A stretch of DNA of 6,448 bases from CAYNLY01 sp964398225. GTDB lineage: Bacteria; Pseudomonadota; Zetaproteobacteria; Mariprofundales; Mariprofundaceae. The DNA is taken from the NCBI GenBank assembly GCA_964398225.1, contig CAYNLY010000070.1:1-6448 (forward strand). Direction: 5' to 3'. This document shows positions 1 to 6,448 of this stretch, one piece after another. Both the position numbers and the translations under genes were made by a program. The notes under the pieces are model-generated. The model saw only the letters and a list, made by a program, of their open reading frames with translations. It searched no databases and was not told the origin of the DNA. The first letter of the stretch is position 1. The number at the start of each line of letters is the position of its first letter.

Positions 1-674
<674 letters not shown>

Positions 675-675
<1 letters not shown>

Positions 676-1085
676 TGGCCACGATGAGCGTGCTCGTTGC
701 GACCGCCGAGCGCGAGGTCTATCGCGGCGAGAGCGATTTCCTCGTGGCTCCCGGGCGTGCCGGCGAGCTTGGCATCCTGCCGAGGCATGCGCCGCTCGTT
801 TCGGAGCTCGCTCCGGGCGAGCTGCGCATCCACAACGGCGAGGAAGTCGATGAGGTGTTCATCTCCGGCGGCTACATCGAGGTGCAGCCCGATCAGGTGA
901 CGGTGCTTGCCGATACGGCCGAACGCGCCTCCGACATGGACGAGGCCCAGGCGATCGAGGCGGAACGCAGGGCGCGCGAACTGCTCGAAAGCCGCGAGGG
1001 CGAAACCGACCTCGCCCGGGCCGAGGCCGAGCTTGCGATCATGGTCGCTCGCCTGGAGTGGCTGAGGAAAAAGAAGAAGCGCTGA
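675..1085 (+). CDS. atpC: F1Fo ATP synthase epsilon subunit
   Basis: This is the epsilon subunit of the central stalk of F1, which links gamma to the c-ring and can inhibit ATP hydrolysis through its C-terminal helices. The protein has 136 residues, a normal length. Residues 1 to about 87 form the N-terminal beta-sandwich, with the hallmark stretch GELGILPRHAPLV (30-42; Arg37 sits where Gly is common) and the QPDQVTVLADTAERA segment (71-85). Residues from about 88 are the charged two-helix region, rich in Ala, Glu and Arg, ending in a basic RKKKKR tail. The start at ATG 675 gives MATMSV, matching the usual MATM-type N-terminus; a second ATG at 684 would lose this. A GGAGG at 660-664 lies 10 bases upstream, with AAGGG (667-671) nearer. 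It is the last gene of the ATP synthase operon, overlaps the atpD stop (TGATG), and is followed by a terminator-like hairpin. Confidence 0.97.
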
Positions 1086-1103
1086 TCCTTCGGGTTTCGG
1101 TCA

Positions 1104-1124
1104 GGGGGGCGCAAGCCCCCCTTT
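1104..1124 (+). terminator. Rho-independent terminator after the atp operon
   Basis: A perfect 7-bp G+C stem (GGGGGGC at 1104-1110 pairing with GCCCCCC at 1115-1121) encloses a GCAA tetraloop of the stable GNRA type. It is followed by only three T residues (1122-1124). It starts 19 bases after the atpC stop and lies before the glmU promoter candidate. The short T run suggests incomplete termination, so some read-through from the atp operon into glmU-glmS is possible. The opposite strand lacks a T run after the stem, so it does not look bidirectional. Confidence 0.8.
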
Positions 1125-1136
1125 CCGTTCCGGGGT

Positions 1137-1164
1137 TTGGATGCGCCACGGTTCGCGCTAGGCT
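1137..1164 (+). promoter_or_regulatory. Candidate sigma70-type promoter for glmU-glmS
   Basis: TTGGAT (1137-1142) and TAGGCT (1159-1164) are separated by 16 bases. The -35 matches the first three consensus positions, and the -10 keeps the key T, A and final T. A start near 1171 would give a leader of about 20 bases containing the glmU Shine-Dalgarno. It sits just after the atp terminator, where a promoter is expected. The match is weak and rests on inspection alone. Confidence 0.4.
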
Positions 1165-1177
1165 GCATGTCGCTGCT

Positions 1178-1182
1178 GGAGG
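1178..1182 (+). promoter_or_regulatory. Shine-Dalgarno of glmU
   Basis: GGAGG (within GGAGGTGG) ends 9 bases before the ATG at 1192. It supports that start over other in-frame codons and is one of the clearest ribosome-binding sites in the window. Confidence 0.8.
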
Positions 1183-1191
1183 TGGCTTGCG

Positions 1192-2583
1192 ATGACTCAA
1201 CTGCATCATCCCAATCTTCAGGTTTGCGTGCTCGCGGCGGGCAAGGGCAAGCGGATGCGCTCGAATCTTCCGAAGGTTCTGCACCGGGTGCTCGGCCGGC
1301 CGATGATCGATCACGTGCTGCACACCGTCGAGGAGCTCACGCCCCAGGCGATTGCGGTGGTCACCGGGCACGGATCCGATCGTGTCCGGGCGCACGTCGG
1401 CCAGCCGGCAAACCTCGACTGGGTGATCCAGGACAGGCAGCTGGGAACCGCGCATGCGGTGCGCCAGGCCGAACGGGTCATCGGGGATGTGCGCGATGTG
1501 CTGATCGTTTGCGGGGATACGCCGCTGCTGCGCGCCGAGACGCTGGCAAGGCTTGTGCAGCGGCATCGGGAGATGGAAGCGGACGTGACCGTGCTGACCG
1601 CAACCCCGCCGGATCCGACCGGATACGGGCGTATCGTCCGGGACGAGGACGGCGAGGTGGCGGCCATCGTCGAGGAGCGGGACGCCGATGCCGAGCAGCG
1701 GGCAATCCCCGAAGTAAGCTCGGGGATCTACTGCGTGCGCAAGGGCGTGCTGTTCGAGCTTCTGCACCAGATCGAGAACCGCAACGCCCAGAAGGAGTAT
1801 TATCTCCCGGACATCGTCCCCCTGGCGCTGAAGGCCGGCCACCGGGTCAAGTCGGTGCCGATGGGTGACTCCGACGAGATGCTGGGCGTGAACAACCGGG
1901 TGCAGCTTGCCCAGGTCGAGGCGATCATGCAGCGTCGGATCATCGAGGACTGGCAGCTTCGCGGCGTGACGATCGAGATGCCGCACACGGTCCGGATCGA
2001 GGCGGGAGTCTCGCTCGGCATGGATACCGTCGTGCACGCCGGCTGCCATCTGCTTGGCTCGACGCACATCGGCGACGAATGCGAGATCGGGCCGCATGCG
2101 GTGATCGCGGATTCGTGGATCGACGATCGTGTCGTGGTGCGGGCGCATTCCGTGATCGAGGGGGCCTCGGTTGCGAGCGGCTGCCGGATCGGTCCGTTCG
2201 CGCGCCTCAGGCCCGAGGCGAAGCTCGATGAGGACGTGCGCATCGGCAATTTCGTCGAGGTCAAGAAGTCGGTGATCGGCCGGGGCAGCAAGGTCAATCA
2301 TCTGAGCTACGTCGGCGACACCACGATGGGCAGCAACTGCAACATCGGCGCGGGCTCGATCACCTGCAACTACGACGGCGCGAACAAGCACGAGACCTGG
2401 ATCGGCGACGACGTGTTCGTCGGCTCCGACACCAAGTTCATCGCTCCGGTGCGTGTGGGCAGCGGGGCCACGATCGGCGCCGGCAGCATCATCACCCGCG
2501 ACGTGCCGGAAGGAGGGCTCACGCTGTCGGCCCGTCCCGAGCTCAAGCACGTGCCCGGCTGGAAGCGCCCGGTCAAGGACTGA
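1192..2583 (+). CDS. glmU: Bifunctional GlmU: GlcN-1-P acetyltransferase / GlcNAc-1-P uridyltransferase
   Basis: This cytoplasmic enzyme makes UDP-GlcNAc. Its C-terminal half acetylates glucosamine-1-P with acetyl-CoA and its N-terminal half transfers UMP from UTP. The 463-residue length is normal for a two-domain GlmU. The pyrophosphorylase domain (about 10-235) shows LAAGKGKRM (14-22, with Arg21), Lys28 in LPKVLH, QLGTAHAV (83-90), GDTPL with metal-binding Asp109, GYGRI (144-148), Glu161, and GVNNR with Asn234, the second metal ligand. The acetyltransferase is a left-handed beta-helix of hexapeptide repeats (about 258-435). It carries GPFARLRP (Arg340), FVEVKK (Lys358), VNHLSYVGD (catalytic His370, Tyr373), CNYDG (Asn393, Tyr394) and Ser412. 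Ser176 replaces the Asn usual in the E-[IV]-N-[TS]-G motif. The start has a strong SD and the expected N-terminal spacing. It is followed 4 bases later by glmS, so the two genes of the same pathway are probably co-transcribed. Confidence 0.98.
   Translation: MTQLHHPNLQVCVLAAGKGKRMRSNLPKVLHRVLGRPMIDHVLHTVEELTPQAIAVVTGHGSDRVRAHVGQPANLDWVIQDRQLGTAHAVRQAERVIGDVRDVLIVCGDTPLLRAETLARLVQRHREMEADVTVLTATPPDPTGYGRIVRDEDGEVAAIVEERDADAEQRAIPEVSSGIYCVRKGVLFELLHQIENRNAQKEYYLPDIVPLALKAGHRVKSVPMGDSDEMLGVNNRVQLAQVEAIMQRRIIEDWQLRGVTIEMPHTVRIEAGVSLGMDTVVHAGCHLLGSTHIGDECEIGPHAVIADSWIDDRVVVRAHSVIEGASVASGCRIGPFARLRPEAKLDEDVRIGNFVEVKKSVIGRGSKVNHLSYVGDTTMGSNCNIGAGSITCNYDGANKHETWIGDDVFVGSDTKFIAPVRVGSGATIGAGSIITRDVPEGGLTLSARPELKHVPGWKRPVKD
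2575..2579 (+). promoter_or_regulatory. Shine-Dalgarno of glmS inside the glmU 3' end
   Basis: AAGGA lies within the last codons of glmU and ends 8 bases before the glmS ATG at 2588. A second GAGG (2582-2585) overlaps the glmU stop but is only 2 bases from the ATG. Its location means ribosomes finishing glmU pass over it, consistent with translational coupling. Confidence 0.6.
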
Positions 2584-2587
2584 GGCG

Positions 2588-4411
2588 ATGTGCGGCATCA
2601 TCGGCGCAAGCCTCCGCACGGAGGTGGCCGGGGCGCTGATCGAGGGGCTGGAGCGCATGGAGTACCGCGGCTACGACAGCGCCGGGCTGTGCGTGCAAAA
2701 GAAACGCGGCTTTGCCTGCCTGAAGGCGGCCGGGAAGCTCGAAGCGCTGAAGACGCGGCTTATCCAGACGCCGCTGTCCGGCACGACCGGCATCGGGCAC
2801 ACGCGCTGGGCTACCCACGGCGCGCCGGATGAGACGAACGCGCATCCGCATCTGGGCCGCCATGCCGCGATCGTGCACAACGGAATCATCGAGAATCATG
2901 CCGCGCTTCGCGATCGCCTGACCCGGGCGGGCGCGCGCTTTGTCTCCGAGACCGACACCGAGGTCATCCCGCACCTGATCGACGAGAAGCTCAGGCATTG
3001 CTCGGGGCCCGAGGAAGCCTGGCGGGAGATGCTGCTGGAACTGCAGGGCGCCTATGCGCTTGCGGGCATGCTCGACGCCGCTTGCGGACGCGTCTGGTTC
3101 GCCCGGCGCGGAAGCCCTCTGCTGCTCGGGCGTTCGTCCGAAGGTTATTTCGTGGCCTCTGATGCGCTTGCGCTTGCGGGGCTTGCGTGCGAGATCGCCT
3201 ATCTCGAAGAAGGCGACTGGGGCTGGATCGAGCGGGACTCGGCCTGTCTGAGGAATGCGAACGGCAAGACCCGCAGCATCGACTGGCGGCCGATGCCCGC
3301 AGCCGTCGCCGACCACGGCAAGGGGCGGTTCCGCCATTACATGGAAAAGGAGATTCACGAACAGCCCGAGGTGCTGGCGCGCATTCTCCAGGCCTATGCG
3401 GGTGCGGACGGGATCCGCTTTCCCGAGGCGCCGATGCTGGAAAACGGCATGCCCGAGCGGATCGTGATGGTGGCCTGCGGCACCTCCTATCATGCCGCAC
3501 TCACGGCCCGCTACTGGCTTGAGCGGCACCTGCAGATTCCCGTCGAGGTCGACATTGCGAGCGAATACCGGTATCGCGATCCGGTGATCGGCTCCGGCAG
3601 CTGGATGATCACGCTCTCCCAGTCGGGCGAGACCGCCGACACGCTCGAGGCGCTCCGGATGTTCAAGGCGCGCACGCCGGACAATCCGGCGCTGGCCATC
3701 TGCAACGTGCCCACCTCGTCGCTTGCGCGCGAGTCCGACGGGCTGATCGAACTTCTCGCCGGCCCCGAGATCGGGGTGGCCTCGACCAAGGCATATCTGG
3801 CCCAGCTGGCCGTGCTGGCGCTGCTTTCGCTGCGCCTTGCGGAACGCGCCGGAAGCATTCCCGGGGACGGGGTACGGCGGCATCTTGCTGGCCTCAGGGA
3901 GGTCCCCGCCGGCATCGAGCGATTGCTCGGCCAAAGACAGGAGGTGGCGGGCTGCGTGCCGCTGTTTGCCGGCGCGCACGGCGCGCTGTTTCTGGGGCGC
4001 GGCCCCTGCTATCCGCTTGCGCTCGAAGGTGCGCTGAAGCTCAAGGAGATTTCCTATCTGCATGCCGAGGGCTATGCGGCGGGGGAGATGAAGCACGGAC
4101 CGATCGCGCTGATCGACAGCCGGCTGCCGGTCGTCGTGGTTGCGCCGCGCGCGTTTCATCTCGACAAGGTGCTGTCCAATCTCCACGAGGTGCGCGCGCG
4201 CGGGGCGCGCGTGATTCTCGTCACCGACCTCGATGCGGACGGCGCGCCTCAGGATGTGGACCGTGTGCTGCACATCCCCGAGGGCGACGAGTTCGGCGCG
4301 CCGCTCTATGCCGCCGTGCCTCTGCAGTTGCTCGCCTACGAGGTTGCGCTTGCACGCGGGACCGACGTCGATCAGCCCCGGAACCTGGCGAAGTCCGTGA
4401 CCGTCGAATAG
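2588..4411 (+). CDS. glmS: Glutamine--fructose-6-phosphate aminotransferase (isomerizing)
   Basis: GlmS makes glucosamine-6-P from fructose-6-P and glutamine, the first committed step to UDP-GlcNAc. The protein has 607 residues (E. coli has 609). The start at ATG 2588 is fixed by MCGIIG: Cys2 becomes the N-terminal nucleophile after Met removal, so upstream in-frame starts (as far as 2453, inside glmU) are wrong. The class II glutaminase domain (2 to about 240) shows EYRGYDS (25-31), HTRWATHG (71-78), HNGIIEN (97-103) and ETDTEV (121-126, Asp123). The first sugar isomerase (SIS) domain has ACGTS (296-300) and LSQSGETADT (343-352). The second has KLKEISYLHAEGYAAGE (484-500) with Lys484 and Glu487, then His503. 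The C-terminus NLAKSVTVE carries the fructose-6-P-binding Lys602. All catalytic residues are present. Only 4 bases separate it from glmU, leaving no room for a glmS ribozyme leader, so any such control is absent. Confidence 0.98.
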   Translation: MCGIIGASLRTEVAGALIEGLERMEYRGYDSAGLCVQKKRGFACLKAAGKLEALKTRLIQTPLSGTTGIGHTRWATHGAPDETNAHPHLGRHAAIVHNGIIENHAALRDRLTRAGARFVSETDTEVIPHLIDEKLRHCSGPEEAWREMLLELQGAYALAGMLDAACGRVWFARRGSPLLLGRSSEGYFVASDALALAGLACEIAYLEEGDWGWIERDSACLRNANGKTRSIDWRPMPAAVADHGKGRFRHYMEKEIHEQPEVLARILQAYAGADGIRFPEAPMLENGMPERIVMVACGTSYHAALTARYWLERHLQIPVEVDIASEYRYRDPVIGSGSWMITLSQSGETADTLEALRMFKARTPDNPALAICNVPTSSLARESDGLIELLAGPEIGVASTKAYLAQLAVLALLSLRLAERAGSIPGDGVRRHLAGLREVPAGIERLLGQRQEVAGCVPLFAGAHGALFLGRGPCYPLALEGALKLKEISYLHAEGYAAGEMKHGPIALIDSRLPVVVVAPRAFHLDKVLSNLHEVRARGARVILVTDLDADGAPQDVDRVLHIPEGDEFGAPLYAAVPLQLLAYEVALARGTDVDQPRNLAKSVTVE

Positions 4412-4424
4412 CCGCCGCTGCGCT

Positions 4425-4453
4425 TTGACAGCCGGCACAACTCGCTCTACGCT
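4425..4453 (+). promoter_or_regulatory. Strong sigma70-type promoter for aroE-pilB
   Basis: A perfect -35 TTGACA (4425-4430) and a -10 TACGCT (4448-4453, keeping T, A and final T) are separated by the optimal 17 bases. It begins 13 bases after the glmS stop, within a 51-base gap that has no terminator hairpin. The predicted transcription start (about 4459-4461) falls only 2-4 bases before the aroE GTG, implying a leaderless or near-leaderless transcript. glmS transcripts could also read through into aroE. Confidence 0.7.
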
Positions 4454-4462
4454 AGCGAAAGC

Positions 4463-5353
4463 GTGAAAGTATCAGGAACGACCGGGGTTTATGGGATCGT
4501 CGGATGGCCCGTGGCGCACTCGCTGTCGCCGCGTTTCCAGAACCTGTTTCTGGAAACGGCCGGGCTCGATGGCGTCTATGTGCCGTTTCCCGTCGAGCCG
4601 GGAAGGCTCGATGCGGCGCTGGATGGCCTGTGGGCTTCCGGCGTGCGCGGTCTGAACGTGACCGTCCCGCACAAGGAGGCGGCGCTGGAAGCAGCCGCGG
4701 CCATCGACGACGATGCCCGGAGCATTGGAGCGGTGAACACCCTGCGCCGGAGCGAGGCCGGCTGGGAGGCGACGAACACCGACTGGCAGGGGCTGGTTCA
4801 GGTGCTGACGGGGCTCGGCATGGAGCGGCTTGAGGGTCGAGACGTGCTGCTGTTCGGCGCCGGCGGCACCGCGCGTGCCGTCGTGCATGCCGTCGTCCGG
4901 ATGGGTGGCCGGCGGATTCATGTCGCCAACCGCAATCCCGGGCGCAGGGCGCGGTTCGTCTCGAGCATGCGGGAAGCCCATCCGGGCGTGGAGATTCGGG
5001 AACTGGACTGGGACGAGCGCGCGGTGGCCCGCATTGCGGCCGGCTGCCCGGTCTGGATCCATGCGACCAGCATCGGCCTGCGGGAGTCGGATGCGTTTCC
5101 GTTCCGGCTGCCGGAATCCGAAGGGCTGGCGCTTGACTGCGTCTATCGTCCCGATGGCCGGACGCCGTTCGTGTGTGCCTCGGGCTTCCGCCGGGCCGTG
5201 GACGGGCTGCCGATGCTCATCGCGCAGGGCGCGGCCTCGTTTGCGTTCTGGCACGAGGGCATGACGCCGGATACCGAAACCGCGCTTCGCCGGATCGAGC
5301 GCGAGCTTGGGCGCGCGCATGCGCCGCTGGAAGGCTGGAGGAAGGCGGCATGA
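4463..5353 (+). CDS. aroE: Shikimate dehydrogenase (NADP+)
   Basis: AroE reduces 3-dehydroshikimate to shikimate with NADPH in the aromatic amino acid pathway. The 296-residue protein is slightly longer than the roughly 272 of E. coli, with extra residues at both ends. The substrate domain shows VYGIVGWPVAHSLSP (9-23; Ser20 and Ser22 bind shikimate), NVTVPHK with catalytic Lys71, GAVNTL (89-94) and NTDWQG with catalytic Asp107. The Rossmann part has GAGGTAR (132-138) and the NADP-phosphate-contacting NRNPGR (156-161), pointing to NADP rather than NAD. HATSIG (200-205) carries His where NATS is usual. DCVYRPDGRTP (225-235) and DGLPMLIAQGAASFAFW (247-263) complete the family signature. GTG 4463 is the only usable start: no ATG, GTG or TTG lies in frame between it and the glmS stop, and the next residues are already the conserved N-terminus. 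No SD is visible. Its end overlaps the pilB start (ATGA). Confidence 0.95.
   Translation: MKVSGTTGVYGIVGWPVAHSLSPRFQNLFLETAGLDGVYVPFPVEPGRLDAALDGLWASGVRGLNVTVPHKEAALEAAAAIDDDARSIGAVNTLRRSEAGWEATNTDWQGLVQVLTGLGMERLEGRDVLLFGAGGTARAVVHAVVRMGGRRIHVANRNPGRRARFVSSMREAHPGVEIRELDWDERAVARIAAGCPVWIHATSIGLRESDAFPFRLPESEGLALDCVYRPDGRTPFVCASGFRRAVDGLPMLIAQGAASFAFWHEGMTPDTETALRRIERELGRAHAPLEGWRKAA
5337..5342 (+). promoter_or_regulatory. Shine-Dalgarno of pilB inside the aroE 3' end
   Basis: GGAGGA, in the last codons of aroE, ends 7 bases before the pilB ATG at 5350. This is near-ideal and fixes that start, which overlaps the aroE stop as ATGA. It contrasts with the lack of any SD at aroE. Confidence 0.8.
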
Positions 5354-6448
5354 AGCAGACGCGTCTCGGAGACATTCTGCTTAAACAGCAGAAGATCACG
5401 AAAGAGCAGCTGGACAACGTCATCCGCGAGGCGAAGCTGAACGGCGACACGCTCACCGCCCAGCTCGTCAAGCAGGGGATCTTCACCGAGGACGAGCTCG
5501 TGCGGTTCATTGCCAAGGCCTACGGGCGGCCCGCGATCGACCTCGACAAGATCGAGATCAAGCCGGATCTTGCGAAGATTTCGCCGGAGGTGATGCGCAA
5601 GAACATGGTGCTTCCGGTCCGGCGCAAGGGCAACGTGCTGACCCTGGCCGTGGCCGATCCCTACGACATCAACAGCCTGGACGAAATCGCGTTCATCAGC
5701 GGCTGCCAGGTGGATGTCGTCATCGCCAAGGAAAGCCAGCTTCTGAAAAAGCTGGACGAGATCACCGGCGGCGATGCGCATCTCGACGAGCTGATGGGAG
5801 AGATGGGTGCCAGCGAGATGGAAGTCGTCGATACTGGCGACGAGGAGGTCGACGAGCACACGCTGTCGGCCGAGAGTGAAGGTGCGCCGGTCGTCAAGCT
5901 CGTGAACCTGATCCTTCTCGATGCCATCAAGCGGGGCGCGAGCGACATCCACATCGAGCCCTACGAGAAGGTCCTGCGGGTACGCTACCGGATCGACGGC
6001 GTGCTGCACGAGATCATGCGCCCGCCGATGAAGATGCGGGATGCGATCGTTTCGCGCATCAAGATTCTGTCCCGGCTCGACATCTCGGAGCGGCGCCTGC
6101 CCCAGGACGGGCGCATCAAGCTGAGGCTGTCCAAGGCCAAGACCGTCGATTTCCGCGTTTCCGTGCTGCCGACGCTGTTCGGCGAAAAGGTCGTGATGCG
6201 CCTGCTCGACCCGTCGAGCCTGCAGCTCGACATGACCAAGCTGGGCTACGACGAGCAGTCGCTGAAATGGTTCAAGCATGCGATCAGCCAGCCCTACGGC
6301 ATGGTGCTCGTGACCGGGCCGACGGGATCGGGCAAGACCGTGAGCCTTTATTCGGCGGTTTCCGAGCTGAACCGGCCCGAGGTCAACATTTCCACGGCCG
6401 AGGATCCGGTCGAGTTCAACTTCATGGGCATCAATCAGGTGAACGTGC
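5350..6448 (+). CDS. pilB: Type IV pilus assembly (extension) ATPase PilB, N-terminal part (3' end outside window)
   Basis: PilB is the cytoplasmic hexameric ATPase that powers type IV pilus extension. The window holds 366 codons of a protein usually about 560-570 long. Residues 1 to about 60 form an MshEN-type repeat (RLGDIL 5-10, Leu21, Leu35, Leu39, Leu50), and the whole N-terminal domain extends to about 135. An acidic, Met-containing linker follows (about 143-178). The ATPase core begins at APVVKLVNLIL (179-189), with SDIHIEP (198-204), RYRIDG (212-217), RLPQDGRIKL and VLPTLFGEKVVMRLLD, then Walker A GPTGSGKT (323-330) and the Asp box AEDPVEF (350-356). Walker B and the His box lie beyond the edge. 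DFRVSVLPTLFGEKVV and the long N-domain favour PilB over the type II secretion GspE, though the T2SS/T4P family is close and pilC or pilT downstream would settle it. The start is set by a strong SD and the ATGA overlap with aroE. Confidence 0.9.
   Translation, partial: MKQTRLGDILLKQQKITKEQLDNVIREAKLNGDTLTAQLVKQGIFTEDELVRFIAKAYGRPAIDLDKIEIKPDLAKISPEVMRKNMVLPVRRKGNVLTLAVADPYDINSLDEIAFISGCQVDVVIAKESQLLKKLDEITGGDAHLDELMGEMGASEMEVVDTGDEEVDEHTLSAESEGAPVVKLVNLILLDAIKRGASDIHIEPYEKVLRVRYRIDGVLHEIMRPPMKMRDAIVSRIKILSRLDISERRLPQDGRIKLRLSKAKTVDFRVSVLPTLFGEKVVMRLLDPSSLQLDMTKLGYDEQSLKWFKHAISQPYGMVLVTGPTGSGKTVSLYSAVSELNRPEVNISTAEDPVEFNFMGINQVNV

Noticed and set aside
1137..1868. Plus-strand open frame of 243 codons starting before glmU
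   Set aside because: It is an out-of-frame reading of glmU: Ala/Arg/Gly-rich with no recognisable motif.
2453..2587. Upstream extension of glmS into glmU
   Set aside because: GlmS needs Cys as residue 2 for its N-terminal nucleophile, so ATG 2588 is the true start and the in-frame upstream codons are coincidental.
2584..2587. Possible glmS ribozyme or riboswitch upstream of glmS
   Set aside because: Only 4 bases separate glmU and glmS, and the ribozyme is typical of Firmicutes. No such structure is possible here without lying inside glmU, and none was seen.
1039..2658. Long open frame (539 codons) on the minus strand opposite glmU
   Set aside because: It is a stop-poor shadow of a high-G+C gene. 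The translation is rich in His, Arg, Asp and Ala with no recognisable domain, while glmU on the other strand is unmistakable.
2573..4438. Long open frame (621 codons) on the minus strand opposite glmS
   Set aside because: Same reasoning: low-complexity Arg/His/Ala-rich translation, no family motif, and full overlap with a complete glmS.
4409..4463. glmS and aroE lie in the same frame, with only the TAG stop of glmS between them (17 sense codons, no further stop)
   Set aside because: Amber read-through would give a GlmS-AroE fusion, but the gap holds a good promoter and codes for nothing recognisable, so the shared frame looks accidental.
4449..4464. Small hairpin ACGCT/AGCGT over the -10 box and aroE start
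   Set aside because: Only 5 bp, and a transcript starting near 4460 would not contain the left arm. It could matter only in read-through RNA.
5143..6279. Minus-strand open frame of 378 codons spanning the aroE-pilB junction
   Set aside because: It covers clear coding sequence of two genes on the + strand and shows no domain or credible ribosome-binding site.

Overview
The window is a dense stretch of chromosomal housekeeping genes, all on the + strand, from a bacterium with high G+C (about two thirds by eye). The order atpD-atpC-glmU-glmS is the arrangement classically seen in Gammaproteobacteria and some neighbouring proteobacterial lineages, so the source is most likely a member of the Pseudomonadota. 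Class-level placement is uncertain: the PilB at the right edge reads, from memory, more like the long PilB of deltaproteobacterial type than like that of Pseudomonas.

Layout. (1) Positions 1-1085 hold the 3' end of the F1Fo ATP synthase operon: the C-terminal 224 residues of the beta subunit (atpD), then the complete epsilon subunit (atpC), joined by a one-base TGATG overlap. A GC-rich hairpin with a short T run (1104-1124) probably ends this transcript. (2) Positions 1137-4411 hold a glmU-glmS unit with its own weak candidate promoter and a strong Shine-Dalgarno. GlmS makes glucosamine-6-phosphate from fructose-6-phosphate and glutamine. GlmU makes UDP-GlcNAc from glucosamine-1-phosphate, the product of GlmM, which is not in this window. 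Together they feed peptidoglycan and lipopolysaccharide synthesis. (3) Positions 4425-6448 hold a third unit, aroE-pilB. It has a very good sigma70-type promoter placed so close to the GTG start that aroE may be translated from a leaderless or near-leaderless mRNA. pilB, the type IV pilus extension ATPase, overlaps aroE by ATGA, has its own SD, and runs off the right edge just after its Asp box.

No RNA genes, insertion sequences, CRISPR arrays or phage genes are visible. The only intergenic gaps are 1086-1191, 2584-2587 and 4412-4462; there is no gene-free stretch above 300 bases. I do not see a new biological system here. The points worth a second look are the aroE start and promoter geometry, the coupling of a shikimate enzyme to a pilus ATPase, the degenerate MshEN (c-di-GMP-type) motif in PilB, and a few substitutions at normally conserved active-site motifs.
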